Numbered from the stretch's first letter, positions 34,968 to 43,649 are shown. The stretch: 64,000 bases of DNA from Pseudomonas sp. P8_229 (GCF_034008635.1 NZ_CP125378.1:4588501-4652500), one strand, 5' to 3'. The notes: generated from the letters alone by a model not told the origin. A program made the numbers and translations.

Positions 34968-36093
34968 ACGATTGCAGGGCCAACCCGCCGGCCATCAGCA
35001 AACCGCTGCCGGCGATCACCAGTGCCGGTTGCAGCCCACCGCTGAAATGGCTGCTCAGCGCGGCCAGCAACGGACCGCTGAGCTGGCCGATGGCGAAGCA
35101 GGCGGTCAACAGGCCGGCGTTGCGCTGGGTGGTATGCGGCGCCAGTTCCCGCGAACGTTGCATCACCAGTTGCATGCAGGCCAGAAACGGCATGCCGCAC
35201 AACATCACCCCCAGTGCCAGGCCATAACCACTGCCCAGCAGACACGCAAAGACCCCAAGCGCCTGTAGCCAGAGGGTGGCCGTCAGCCAGTGCCGCGTGG
35301 TGTTCGGGTCGTGGCGACGCAGGCTCACGAGCAGCACGCCAATGGCCGCGCCAAGGCCGAAGCACGGCCAGAACAAATCGGCCTGCCATTGCCCGTGAAA
35401 CTGCGCATTGGCCATTTGTGAGAGAAACGTGGCCGGGATGATGTAACCCACGCCATACAGCGCATACACCGCCGCCAGTCGCGGGATGCCGCGATTCGAG
35501 TGGCTGACATTGAGGGTGGCGACCGGCGTGTGAGTGCCCGGTTGCGGCAGGATCCGCACGATTGCCAGCAACATCAGCAGCGCCACGGCGGCGTAGATCA
35601 GCCACAGCGTGGCCGACGTCTGCTGCAGTAGATGTGAGACCAGCGCCAGCAGCCCTGTGAGAAAAATTCCCAGCCCCGGACCGGCAAACACCAACGCACC
35701 CAGCCGTGGTCGACCCGCCGCAGCCGCCAGTGGCTGACTCAGCGCAGTAATCATCACCAGCACCCAGGCACTCGCCACGCCGGTGCCGAAGCGCAGCAAC
35801 AGATGCGACCAGAAACCGTTGGCCCAGAACGATGCCAGGGTCAGCAGCACACATAGCCACAAACCACCGTAGAGGCGGCGCTGCACTTGCTGCGGACGGT
35901 GGGCGAACATTGCGTCCACCGCGCCTAGCAGGTAGCCGAGGTAGTTGGCCGCCGCGATCAGACCGGCGGCGGTCAGGTCGAGCTGGCCTTCGCTGAGCAG
36001 GTGCGGCATTTGCGGGGTGAGGGCGAAACGCCCGATGCCCATGGCCATCATCAGGGCGACGAAACAGGCGGATAAGCGAATCAGAGGCGACAT
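34912..36093 (-). CDS. YbfB/YjiJ-type MFS transporter
   Basis: A 393-residue major facilitator of the YbfB/YjiJ subfamily: about 12 helices, beginning with IRLSACFVALMMAMGIGRFALTPQMP-like text and GYLLGAVDAMF. The substrate is unknown. The start ATG 36093 has AAGGAAT. Its 3' end overlaps the end of the EamA gene by 56 bp. It is divergent from a LysR gene 104 bp away, which probably regulates it. Confidence 0.88.
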   Translation of the reverse strand: MSPLIRLSACFVALMMAMGIGRFALTPQMPHLLSEGQLDLTAAGLIAAANYLGYLLGAVDAMFAHRPQQVQRRLYGGLWLCVLLTLASFWANGFWSHLLLRFGTGVASAWVLVMITALSQPLAAAAGRPRLGALVFAGPGLGIFLTGLLALVSHLLQQTSATLWLIYAAVALLMLLAIVRILPQPGTHTPVATLNVSHSNRGIPRLAAVYALYGVGYIIPATFLSQMANAQFHGQWQADLFWPCFGLGAAIGVLLVSLRRHDPNTTRHWLTATLWLQALGVFACLLGSGYGLALGVMLCGMPFLACMQLVMQRSRELAPHTTQRNAGLLTACFAIGQLSGPLLAALSSHFSGGLQPALVIAGSGLLMAGGLALQSSTAGRALCANADAPTAQR

Positions 36094-36197
36094 GGTCGGG
36101 ATTCCTTTGAAGGAGCAATGACCGTCAGGCTAGAACTGATTGACTTTCTTTAAAATTGAATAATATTGATTAACTTGTTCTGTTATGGAGAAAAGTC

Positions 36198-37091
36198 GTG
36201 GAGTTCAGCCAATTGCGGATCTTTCAGGCGGTGGCCGAGGAAGGTTCGATCACCCGCGCCGCCGAGCGCTTGCACCGGGTGCCATCCAACCTGTCGACCC
36301 GGCTCAAGCAGTTGGAAGAGCAATTGGGTGTAGAACTGTTCGTCCGCGAGCGTCAGCGGTTGCAGTTGTCGCCTGCAGGAAAAGTCCTGCTGGACTACAC
36401 CGGTAAACTGTTTGCTCTGCGCGATCAGGCCAGTGCGGCGGTGATGGGCGGGCAACCGGCGGGGGATTTCGTCCTCGGCACGCTGTACAGCACGGCGGCG
36501 ATCCATTTGCCGGCGTTGCTGGCGCGCTATCACAAGCAATACCCGGCGGTGAACCTGCAAGTGCAGTCAGGGCCCAGCGGTGAGTTGCTCGAAGGTCTGG
36601 TCTCCGGGCGCCTCGATGCGGCGCTGGTGGACGGCCCGCCGCTGCTGGCGGGCATCGACGGCGTGCCGTTGTGCGACGAGCGTCTGGTGCTGATCAGCGA
36701 GGCCGATCATCCGCCGATCCGTAGCGCCAAGGAGGTCGAGGGCAGGGCGGTGTTCACTTTCCGTCACGGTTGCGCCTACCGCGCACGGCTGGAGGCGTGG
36801 TTTGTCCATTATCAGGCGGCGATGGGTCGGGCAATGGAGATCGAGTCCTATCAGGGCATGCTCGCCTGCGTGATTGCCGGCAGCGGCGTGGCGCTGATGT
36901 CGGAGTCGATGCTCGCCAGTCTGCCGGGGCGCGAAAGCGTTGCGGTGCACCCGTTGGCCGAGCCGTTTGCCAGTGCGACAACGTGGCTCATGTGGCGCAA
37001 GGGCATGGTCGGGGCCAACCTCAATGCCTGGATTGAACAGCAGCAGGCGCTCTATCCCGTGGCATCGAATGAAAGCCGGCAGACGGCATGA
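36198..37091 (+). CDS. LysR-family transcriptional regulator
   Basis: A 297-residue LysR protein, PtxR-like in the helix-turn-helix (about 15-45, GSITRAAERLHRVPSNLSTR). The effector domain begins near 90. The start GTG 36198 has GGAG 8 bases ahead. The AT-rich 104-bp gap to the divergent MFS gene contains repeated ATTGA/TTGAT words and is the likely binding region. Confidence 0.9.
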   Translation: MEFSQLRIFQAVAEEGSITRAAERLHRVPSNLSTRLKQLEEQLGVELFVRERQRLQLSPAGKVLLDYTGKLFALRDQASAAVMGGQPAGDFVLGTLYSTAAIHLPALLARYHKQYPAVNLQVQSGPSGELLEGLVSGRLDAALVDGPPLLAGIDGVPLCDERLVLISEADHPPIRSAKEVEGRAVFTFRHGCAYRARLEAWFVHYQAAMGRAMEIESYQGMLACVIAGSGVALMSESMLASLPGRESVAVHPLAEPFASATTWLMWRKGMVGANLNAWIEQQQALYPVASNESRQTA

Positions 37092-37233
37092 ACCAACCGA
37101 TCGGAATTCTGTTCAATTCAGTAACAGATCATTGCGGATTTGACCGAGCATTGCGTAGGACTTCGGACTATTATCAGTGCGAAGCGGCCTCAGAATTCCG
37201 GCCGCTCAGCACTACCCTGAAGGGGGCATGACG

Positions 37234-37362
37234 ATGAAAGAGAAAATTCAGAACTGGCTGCACGATTTGGGTGTTGCCCTCGGCTTGATCGAACCGCCTC
37301 TGCAACCCGTACCGATCCGCACCGATGACGAACAGCGCCGGCGTCAGCCTCGCCGGCGGTAG
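37234..37362 (+). CDS. PA1414-like tiny basic protein
   Basis: A 42-residue protein, MKEKIQNWLHDLGVALGLIE followed by a basic tail ending QPRRR. I recognise it as the PA1414 family from the sequence and from the nearby gbu locus (PA1418-PA1422 in P. aeruginosa), by memory. In P. aeruginosa the small RNA SicX maps to PA1414, so an RNA function is possible here too. The ATG at 37234 has AAGGGGG at good spacing. The gap 37092-37233 lacks a clear Anr box. Confidence 0.72.
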   Translation: MKEKIQNWLHDLGVALGLIEPPLQPVPIRTDDEQRRRQPRRR

Positions 37363-37379
37363 TGCTCAATTAAAAGATC

Positions 37380-37447
37380 AAAAGATCGCAGCCCTCGGCA
37401 GCTCCTACAGAGAAAAGTGTAGGAGCTGCCGAAGGCTGCGATCTTTT
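37380..37447. repeat. Inverted repeat, GATCGCAGCC family
   Basis: aaaagatcgcagccctcggc to gccgaaggctgcgatctttt, probable terminator of the PA1414-like gene. Confidence 0.85.
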
Positions 37448-37499
37448 GCTTTTGTGGCGAGGGGATTTAGCAACACGAGTGCAGTATTTATAACCCTTC

Positions 37500-37748
37500 T
37501 CAGTGTCGCGCGATCATCAGCAGAAATCGGCTCAGATCATTCGCCGTCCTGGCGGTCTTGAGCATGTGATCTTCTTCGGCGGTGAAGGCCGTCAGTCCGA
37601 ATTCATCTTCCAGATGGAAGATCAGATCCTCGATATCCGCCGTTTCCAGCCCTAGTTGCACCAGGCTGGTGTTGTCATTGAATTCGCAGGCTTCCAGCAG
37701 ACGCCGGATGTAGCGGTGTACCGCGGCACGCACGGCAGCTCTTCTCAT
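37500..37748 (-). CDS. Acyl-carrier-like protein lacking the phosphopantetheine serine
   Basis: An 82-residue protein with an acyl carrier fold: the stretch LGLETADIEDLIFHLEDEFG aligns with LGADSLDTVELVMALEEEF of ACP. The conserved Ser of DSL is Thr36 here and the preceding Asp is Glu, so 4'-phosphopantetheine attachment is doubtful. It may be a structural or regulatory relative. Upstream of ATG 37748 the ribosome site is weak. It follows the MBL gene on the same strand, with 42 bp between. Confidence 0.68.
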   Translation of the reverse strand: MRRAAVRAAVHRYIRRLLEACEFNDNTSLVQLGLETADIEDLIFHLEDEFGLTAFTAEEDHMLKTARTANDLSRFLLMIARH

Positions 37749-37790
37749 GGCAGATGTATTCGTTGTTGTTTTGACTGATTACAGCAGGCC

Positions 37791-38516
37791 TCAAGCGTGC
37801 CCGCGCAACCATTCGTCAATCATCGAGCGCAAATGCCCGCCGGAAAAACTGCCGAAATGCCCGCCATGCACCGTGCGGATCGGCAGCGCCTGCAAGCGCC
37901 GCAGACTGGCAGCGTAGTCTTTCAGGTTGGAGTGGTAGGCGTCCTCGATCAGCGGCCCGTCGTAGATGATGTCGCCGCTGAACAGGGTTTCAGTCGCCGC
38001 CTCATACAAGCTGATCCCGCCTGGCGAATGCCCCGGTGTGTGCAGCACCTGCAGCGTGCGGTTGCCCAGATCGAGCACATCGCCGTCTTCGACAAACCCG
38101 GTGGCCGGCGCGGCCTTGACCCGGTATTCGGCGTAGCACAACGGGCAGTCCGGGTGCGCCTCGAACATGTCGTCACCGACGAAGGCACGGCTTAGATCGT
38201 TTTCACCGTCCGGCGCGGCGAGTATGTCCGCCTCGGCGCGATGCACCAGGCGTTCGGCGAATTCGTGATGGCCGGCAATGTGGTCGAAATGGCAATGACT
38301 GGCCACCGCCACCAGTGGACGCTCGGTGATCCACGGTAACTGCTCGCGCAGGCTCACCAGTCCCGAGCCACTGTCGAGCAGCAGATCTTTGTCGCGGCCC
38401 TGGATGTGCCACAAATTGCAGCGGTAGAACGGGCGGATGTACGGCTCATGGATCAGTCGGATGCCGTCGCTCAAACTCAGAACTTCGAACCACTGATCGC
38501 GGGAAACAATCTTCAT
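37791..38516 (-). CDS. MBL-fold metallo-hydrolase
   Basis: A 241-residue metallo-beta-lactamase-fold hydrolase. The HxHxDH motif is SHCHFDHIAGHHE (His74, His76, Asp78, His79), followed by HTPGHSPGG and FSGDIIYDGPLIED, giving a two-metal site. The substrate is unknown. I choose ATG 38516 (MKIVSRDQWFEVL) over the TTG one codon upstream. A terminator of the upstream symporter gene lies just before it. Confidence 0.9.
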   Translation of the reverse strand: MKIVSRDQWFEVLSLSDGIRLIHEPYIRPFYRCNLWHIQGRDKDLLLDSGSGLVSLREQLPWITERPLVAVASHCHFDHIAGHHEFAERLVHRAEADILAAPDGENDLSRAFVGDDMFEAHPDCPLCYAEYRVKAAPATGFVEDGDVLDLGNRTLQVLHTPGHSPGGISLYEAATETLFSGDIIYDGPLIEDAYHSNLKDYAASLRRLQALPIRTVHGGHFGSFSGGHLRSMIDEWLRGHA

Positions 38517-38535
38517 CAATCATTTTCTCCAGACG

Positions 38536-38570
38536 AAAAAAACGGGTGTGGCAACCGACGCCACACCCGT
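38536..38570 (-). terminator. Terminator of the SSS symporter gene
   Basis: Stem acgggtgtggc pairs with gccacacccgt (38542-38570), loop aaccgac, with a U-tract on the minus strand from aaaaaaa at 38536-38542. Confidence 0.9.
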
Positions 38571-38601
38571 CGAAGAAAGCATCAAGTCGTTACATCAGAG
38601 C

Positions 38602-39981
38602 TTAGATCGCGCTCGCCACCGTCGCAGGACGACGGGAGAACAGGCTGACCACCACAAAACTGATCAGGCCCACAGCCAGGCTGTAGTAGATCGGGGTGTT
38701 GGCGTCCAGACCGTCCTTGAACATGAACAGCAGCGCCGTGGCGAAACCCAGGCCCATGCTCGCAATGGCGCCGGCAGTGGTCGCGCGTTTCCAGAAGATC
38801 GCACCCATCAGCGGGATCAGCATGCCGCCGACCAACAGGTTGTAGGCCAGAGTCAGGGCGCTGATCACGTCATTCACCACCAGCGCGATGCCCAGTACGA
38901 CAACACCGGTGAGCAGGGTGAACAGGCGGTTGATGGCCAGGCTCGATTGTTTGCCGCCACGCAGTTTCGGCAGCAGGTCTTCAGTCAGAGTAGTGGCAGC
39001 GGCGAGCAGGCCGGCGCTGGCGGTGGACATCATGGCAGCGAGTGCAGCAGCGATCACCAGGCCACGGATGCCGTCCGGCAGCGACAGTTTGACGATGGCG
39101 GCGAAGGCGTTGTTGACGTTGTCCAGATCCGGGATCAGCACGTGCGCGGCCATGCCGATCAGTGCGCAGGCCAGGCCGTAGACGATGCAGTAGATGCCCG
39201 CGATACTGCCGGCGTACTGGGCGACTTTGGCGGTCTTGACGGTGAACACCCGTTGCCAGATGTCCTGACCGATCAGGATGCCGAAGAAGTAGATCATGAA
39301 GTAGGTGATGATCGTGTCCCAGCCGATGGTGGTGAAGCTGAAGGCGGTCGCCGGCAGTTTCAGCACCAGTTCGTCCCAGCCGCCAACGCGGTACAGGCAG
39401 ATCGGCAACAGGATGAACATCAGGCCCACGGTCTTGATGATGAACTGGACGATGTCGGTCAGGGTCAGCGACCACATGCCGCCGATGGCCGAGTAGACCA
39501 CCACCACACCGCCGCCGAGCAATACCGAGACCCAGAACGGCAGGCCGAACAGCACTTGCAGCACGGTGCCGATCGCCAGGATCGAGGTCACGCCGATCAT
39601 CAGTGCGTAGGCCAGCATGATCGCCGCGCTCGCCGAGCGGGCCATCGGGTTGTAGCGTTTTTCCAGGACCTGGGTAACGGTGTAGATCTTCAGTTTCAGC
39701 AGCGGTTTGGCGAGGAACAGGTTCAGCGCAACGATGCCGCAACCCAGTGCCGCGCAGAGCCAGAAGCCGGAGATGCCGTGGACGTAGCCCAAGCGCACGG
39801 TGCCGACGGTGGACGCGCCACCGAGCACGGTCGCGGCCATGGTGCCCATGTACAGGCTCGGGCCCAGATTACGTCCGGCGACCAGAAAGTCCTCGTTGGT
39901 CTTGGCCTTGCGCATGCCGAAGTAGCCGAGCAAGAGCATGCCGGCGGCGTAGATGAGGACGACGAATAAATCCAAAGCCAT
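38602..39981 (-). CDS. Sodium:solute symporter (SSS family)
   Basis: A 459-residue sodium symporter, thirteen hydrophobic segments, with the family signatures GGASTVGTVRLGYVHGISGF (about 55) and STASAGLLAAATTLTED (about 330). In P. aeruginosa the corresponding gene (PA1418) lies beside gbuA and its neighbours, so a role in guanidino-compound or related uptake is plausible. ATG 39981 is chosen (MALDLFVVLIYAAG); the frame to 40080 reads through the REP. A terminator follows. Confidence 0.9.
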   Translation of the reverse strand: MALDLFVVLIYAAGMLLLGYFGMRKAKTNEDFLVAGRNLGPSLYMGTMAATVLGGASTVGTVRLGYVHGISGFWLCAALGCGIVALNLFLAKPLLKLKIYTVTQVLEKRYNPMARSASAAIMLAYALMIGVTSILAIGTVLQVLFGLPFWVSVLLGGGVVVVYSAIGGMWSLTLTDIVQFIIKTVGLMFILLPICLYRVGGWDELVLKLPATAFSFTTIGWDTIITYFMIYFFGILIGQDIWQRVFTVKTAKVAQYAGSIAGIYCIVYGLACALIGMAAHVLIPDLDNVNNAFAAIVKLSLPDGIRGLVIAAALAAMMSTASAGLLAAATTLTEDLLPKLRGGKQSSLAINRLFTLLTGVVVLGIALVVNDVISALTLAYNLLVGGMLIPLMGAIFWKRATTAGAIASMGLGFATALLFMFKDGLDANTPIYYSLAVGLISFVVVSLFSRRPATVASAI

Positions 39982-40043
39982 GATGGCGTGTCTCCGATTG
40001 TCTTTTTTATGGTGAAACAAATTTGGTTCTGAGTTGCTGCCCT

Positions 40044-40133
40044 TGTGGGAGCGGGCTTGCTCGCGAAGGCGTCGGCACATTCAAAAAGTGATGTGACTGA
40101 CAGATCGCTTTCGCGAGCAAGCCTGCTCCCACA
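40044..40133. repeat. REP doublet
   Basis: tgtgggagcgggcttgctcg to gcaagcctgctcccaca, between the permease and symporter genes of the gbu locus. Confidence 0.88.
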
Positions 40134-40149
40134 GGGGTTGTGTGTTTCT

Positions 40150-41664
40150 TCAGGCCGCCTGGCGCAGTGCCGATTTGGCCGGTGCTGATGCGCCTTGGCT
40201 GCGCGCATCCTGCGGCCCGAACACTTCTCGCGGTTCCGGGAACAGGCTCAGCAGCGTCAGGTACACCACCGACGCCAGACCCAGGGTCACCGGCAAGCTG
40301 ATGTCGATACCGCCGGCTATTTCACCCAGCGGGCCGACGAACTGCCCCGGCAGATTGACGAAGCACAGGCCGACCGCCGCGCTCGGGATCCATGCACCCA
40401 AACCGCGCCAGTTCCAGCCGTGGCTGAACCAGTAGCGTCCGCCCTGTTCGCCGCGAGTGAACACTTGCAGGTCATCCGGGCAGTAGAAACCGCGACGCAC
40501 CAGCAGACCGATGATCATGATCACCATCCATGGCGTGGTGCAGGTGATGATCAGTACGGCGAAGGTCGAAACGCTTTGCACCAGGTTCGCCGCGAAGCGT
40601 CCGATGAAGATGAAGGCAATCGACAGCACGCCGATCAGCAGCGTTGCCTTGACCCGCGACAGCACCCGTGGGAACACGCTGGACATGTCCAGCCCGGTGC
40701 CATACAGCGACGTAGTGCCGGTGGACATGCCGCCGATCACCGCAATCAGACACACCGGCAGGAAAAACCAGCTCGGCGACACCGCCAGCAGACCACCCAC
40801 ATAGTTGTTGGCCGCGATGTAATCCGGCGCCTTGATCGCGACGATGGTCGCGGTGCTCAGGCCGAACAGGAACGGGATGAACGTGGCGATCTGCGACAGC
40901 ACCACGGCCGCCATGATTCGCTGCTTGGAGGTGTCACGCGGGATGTAGCGCGACCAGTCGCCGAGGAAGGCACCGAAGGAAATCGGATTGCTCATCGCGA
41001 CCAGCGCAGCCCCGATGAACGCTGCCCAGAAGCCCGGCTGACCGAGGTTCACCGTGCCGGCGTAGTTCACATCGAAAGGACCGGCGAAGGCGAAGATGCC
41101 CAGCAGGAATAACAGGCTGGCGCTCCACACCGCGATCTTGTTCACCCACAGCAAAAAGCGGAAGCCGTAGATGCACACGGTCAGCACCAGAATCGCGAAC
41201 AGACCGTAGGCCAGGCCCAGGGTCAGGTCGGTTTCCGGCAGACCGATCAGGCGTTTTGCACCACCGATCAGCGCATCCCCCGAACTCCACACCGAGAGCG
41301 AGAAAAACGCGATAGCGGTCAACAGCGACAGGAACGAGCCGACGATGCGCCCGTGCACGCCGAAATGCGCACCGGACGACACGGCATTGTTGGTGCCATT
41401 GAGCGGGCCGAACAGGCCCATCGGTGCGAGGATCAGCGAGCCGAGCAACACGCCCAGCACAATCGCCCAGACACCGGCCTGAAACGACAGACCGAACAGC
41501 ACCGGGAAACTGCCGAGCACGGCGGTGGCAAAGGTATTCGAACCACCGAAGATCATCCGGAACAGATCCGTCGGGCCAGCGGTGCGTTCGTTGTCCGGGA
41601 TCTGCTCGACCCCGTGGGTTTCAATTTGCGTAAGGCTTTGGTCGTTGTTGTTGTTGTTATTCAT
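40150..41664 (-). CDS. NCS1-family permease (cytosine/purine/allantoin type)
   Basis: A 504-residue permease with twelve helices. The N-terminal segment MNNNNNNDQSL is coded by a run of GTT-complement triplets (41644-41663). The motif MSNPISFGAFLGDWSRYIP (about 235) and FGGSNTFATAVLG are typical of the NCS1 family. The corresponding P. aeruginosa gene (PA1419) belongs to the guanidinobutyrase locus. It has GGAG before ATG 41664. A MITE-like element separates it from the upstream NTF2-like gene. Confidence 0.9.
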   Translation of the reverse strand: MNNNNNNDQSLTQIETHGVEQIPDNERTAGPTDLFRMIFGGSNTFATAVLGSFPVLFGLSFQAGVWAIVLGVLLGSLILAPMGLFGPLNGTNNAVSSGAHFGVHGRIVGSFLSLLTAIAFFSLSVWSSGDALIGGAKRLIGLPETDLTLGLAYGLFAILVLTVCIYGFRFLLWVNKIAVWSASLLFLLGIFAFAGPFDVNYAGTVNLGQPGFWAAFIGAALVAMSNPISFGAFLGDWSRYIPRDTSKQRIMAAVVLSQIATFIPFLFGLSTATIVAIKAPDYIAANNYVGGLLAVSPSWFFLPVCLIAVIGGMSTGTTSLYGTGLDMSSVFPRVLSRVKATLLIGVLSIAFIFIGRFAANLVQSVSTFAVLIITCTTPWMVIMIIGLLVRRGFYCPDDLQVFTRGEQGGRYWFSHGWNWRGLGAWIPSAAVGLCFVNLPGQFVGPLGEIAGGIDISLPVTLGLASVVYLTLLSLFPEPREVFGPQDARSQGASAPAKSALRQAA

Positions 41665-41722
41665 GATCTGCTCCGATCATAAAGGCGCGCTCATCGTGCG
41701 TGAGCGTCACCTGTCTTGGATA

Positions 41723-41986
41723 GGGTCTGCTGACGTTGGGTGGCGAACCGCGTTGCTGCGCCAAAGTGCGCGAGGCAAGGCGCGGGATGCCGCCCATGGT
41801 TGTTCCCTTGGCAAATCCCGCAACGCAGCCTCGCGCACTTTGGCGCGCAACCCGAAGGGACGGGACCCATTTGGCGCAGGGCTGCGTTGCTCGGAACTTA
41901 TTTGGAACAACCAAACTGCGTTCCTCGCGCCTTGCCCTGCGCCAAATGGGTCTCCGTCGCGGTCGTCACCCAACGTCAGCAGACCC
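41723..41986. mobile_element. MITE-like element with 20-bp perfect terminal inverted repeats
   Basis: The 264-bp element starts GGGTCTGCTGACGTTGGGTG (41723-41742) and ends with the exact complement (41967-41986). TA dinucleotides flank both ends (41721-41722, 41987-41988), consistent with a TA target duplication. Inside are a 19-bp perfect inverted repeat (41758-41776 with 41828-41846) and an 18-bp one (41864-41881 with 41935-41952). No transposase is coded. It is inserted in the gbu operon: removing it with one TA restores a reading frame that ends PSPIQDR after a four-codon tail. Confidence 0.82.
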
Positions 41987-42407
41987 TAGGGGATGGCAGC
42001 CCTTCCGGCATTGCGGACAAATGTTCATGGCAGGCCAGCCAATGGCCTTGTTGTTCTAGGCTCGACGCTTGTTTCTTGAAAACAATCGTCTCGCGCTCCT
42101 GGCTGAAGTGTTGCTCCCCTTGCATGCGCAGCTCGGTGGCCACGTCATGGATAAACACCGCCACGTCACCTTGCAGGCTGACGAAGGCGTTGCTCGAAGT
42201 GCACGACAGCACTTCAAAGCCATCCTCGGCGCGCCAGCTGTCCCACAAGGCCTGATAGGCATCGCGCGACAGCAGGGGCTGTTCGAGGGTGTAGAAGACG
42301 AAGCTCGCATCGATGCTGAACGCGCCGAAGTAAGCCTCGCGATCATTACGGGCGAAGGCGGACACCAGGTCGGCGGCCGCTTTCAAGACCTGATCACGTT
42401 CGTTCAT
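41976..42407 (-). CDS. NTF2-like (SnoaL/DUF4440 type) protein, C-terminus altered by the MITE
   Basis: A 143-residue small cone-fold protein; PA1420 is the P. aeruginosa neighbour. It starts MNERDQVLKAAADLVSAFAR, and the segments DREAYFGAFSIDASFVFYTL and WDSWRAEDGFEVLSCTSS are NTF2-like. The last residues before the stop are PSPRVC; Arg-Val-Cys and the TGA come from the TA and terminal inverted repeat of the inserted element, and the ancestral tail was probably PSPIQDR. Only the tail changes, so function may survive. It is 10 bp downstream of gbuA. Confidence 0.82.
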   Translation of the reverse strand: MNERDQVLKAAADLVSAFARNDREAYFGAFSIDASFVFYTLEQPLLSRDAYQALWDSWRAEDGFEVLSCTSSNAFVSLQGDVAVFIHDVATELRMQGEQHFSQERETIVFKKQASSLEQQGHWLACHEHLSAMPEGLPSPRVC

Positions 42408-42417
42408 GACCGAACCC

Positions 42418-43368
42418 TCAGCGGTGGACCACGCCAGGCAGTACGCAGAGCATTTCGTACAGCAGGTTGGCGGCCAGCAGCGAGGTGTTGCCGGTGGTGT
42501 CGTAAGCGGGCGAGACTTCTACCAGATCGCAGCCGATCAGGTCGAGGCCCTGACAGCCACGGACGATTTCAATCGCCTGAATGGTCGTCAGACCACCGAT
42601 CTCCGGGGTGCCGGTGCCCGGCGCCCAGGCCGGGTCGATGCCGTCGATGTCGAAGCTCAGGTACACCGGACCGCCACCGACTTTCTCGCGCACTTCGGCC
42701 ATCAGCGGTGCCAGCGACTTGTGCCAGCACTCTTCGGCCTGCACCACGCGGAAGCCCTGATCGCGGCTCCAGTTGAAGTCGTCAGCGGTGTAGCCCTGCG
42801 CGCGCAGACCAATCTGCACCACGCGGTCGCAGTCCAGAAGACCTTCTTCGACGGCGCGACGGAAGGTAGTACCGTGAGCGATCTTCTCGCCGAACATGTG
42901 ATCGTTGACGTCAGCGTGTGCATCGATGTGCACCAGACCGACCTTGCCGTGCTTTTTGTGAATTGCCCGCAGGATCGGCAGGGTGATGGTGTGGTCGCCA
43001 CCCAGGGTCATCGGGATCACGTTGTGCTCGAGGATGTTGTCGTAGGCTTCTTCGATGATGCGCACGGCGTCGAGCAGGTTGAAGGTGTTGATCGCCACGT
43101 CACCGATGTCGGCGACCGACAGCGAGTCGAACGGCGCAGCCCCGGTGGCCATGTTGTAAGGGCGGATCATCACCGATTCGGTGCGGATGTCGCGTGGCCC
43201 GAAGCGGGTGCCGGGGCGCAGCGAAGTACCGATGTCCAGTGGCACGCCAACAAAGGCTGCGTCCAGGCCGGCAGCAGTCGGAACATGGGGGAGTCGGAGC
43301 ATGGTGGCGATGCCGCCGAAGCGCGGCATTTCGTTGCCGCCCAGTGGTTGGTGAAGAATCTTGTCCAC
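42418..43368 (-). CDS. gbuA: Guanidinobutyrase (ureohydrolase family)
   Basis: A 316-residue ureohydrolase that splits 4-guanidinobutyrate to 4-aminobutyrate and urea, a step of arginine/guanidinobutyrate use. The manganese ligands are in GGDH (123-126), DAHAD (149-153) and SFDIDGIDP (Asp240, Asp242). Length and N-terminus match GbuA; agmatinase (SpeB) is close in sequence, so the assignment rests also on the neighbour gbuR and the permease and symporter genes. The start is GTG 43368 with GAGG 8 bases ahead. Confidence 0.9.
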   Translation of the reverse strand: MDKILHQPLGGNEMPRFGGIATMLRLPHVPTAAGLDAAFVGVPLDIGTSLRPGTRFGPRDIRTESVMIRPYNMATGAAPFDSLSVADIGDVAINTFNLLDAVRIIEEAYDNILEHNVIPMTLGGDHTITLPILRAIHKKHGKVGLVHIDAHADVNDHMFGEKIAHGTTFRRAVEEGLLDCDRVVQIGLRAQGYTADDFNWSRDQGFRVVQAEECWHKSLAPLMAEVREKVGGGPVYLSFDIDGIDPAWAPGTGTPEIGGLTTIQAIEIVRGCQGLDLIGCDLVEVSPAYDTTGNTSLLAANLLYEMLCVLPGVVHR

Positions 43369-43540
43369 GGGTAGGGCCTCATCGTCTTTGTTTTATTTAT
43401 GTCGGCGCGCCGCATTCGCAAGGTCACGGGCACCGCTGTGGCACCGATTCTGCGAAATGTAGTGAGGCGGAAGAATCGCTACGGGCAAATACTTAGTTCA
43501 GATTTTTCTAAACTAATGCCAGACTTCCCCCCTACCTGCT

Positions 43541-43649
43541 CGTTCCCACGCTCGGCGTGGGAATGCATCCACGGACGCTCCGCGTCCAGCCGTAATCGCA
43601 GGTGACGCAGAGCGTCACGGGCGGCATTCCCACGCAGAGCGTGGGAACG
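43541..43649. repeat. Compound inverted repeat, CGTTCCCACGCTCNGCGTGG family
   Basis: Three nested palindromes: cgttcccacgctcggcgtgg at the left, gacgctccgcgtc in the middle-left, gtgacgcagagcgtcac in the middle-right, and the mirrored cccacgcagagcgtgggaac at the right. It reaches within 16 bp of gbuR. Copies at 49067 and 60509; a minimal copy at 45172. Confidence 0.88.

Noticed and set aside
37092..37233. An Anr box upstream of the PA1414-like gene
   Set aside because: The best candidate (ttgaccgagcattg) lacks the right half of TTGAT-N4-ATCAA.
38548..39969. A 473-codon plus-strand frame opposite the SSS symporter
   Set aside because: A shadow frame rich in Gln/His/Asp without structure; the symporter motifs are on the other strand.
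41657..42059. Several short frames within the MITE-like element
   Set aside because: They overlap the inverted repeats on both strands and match no transposase.
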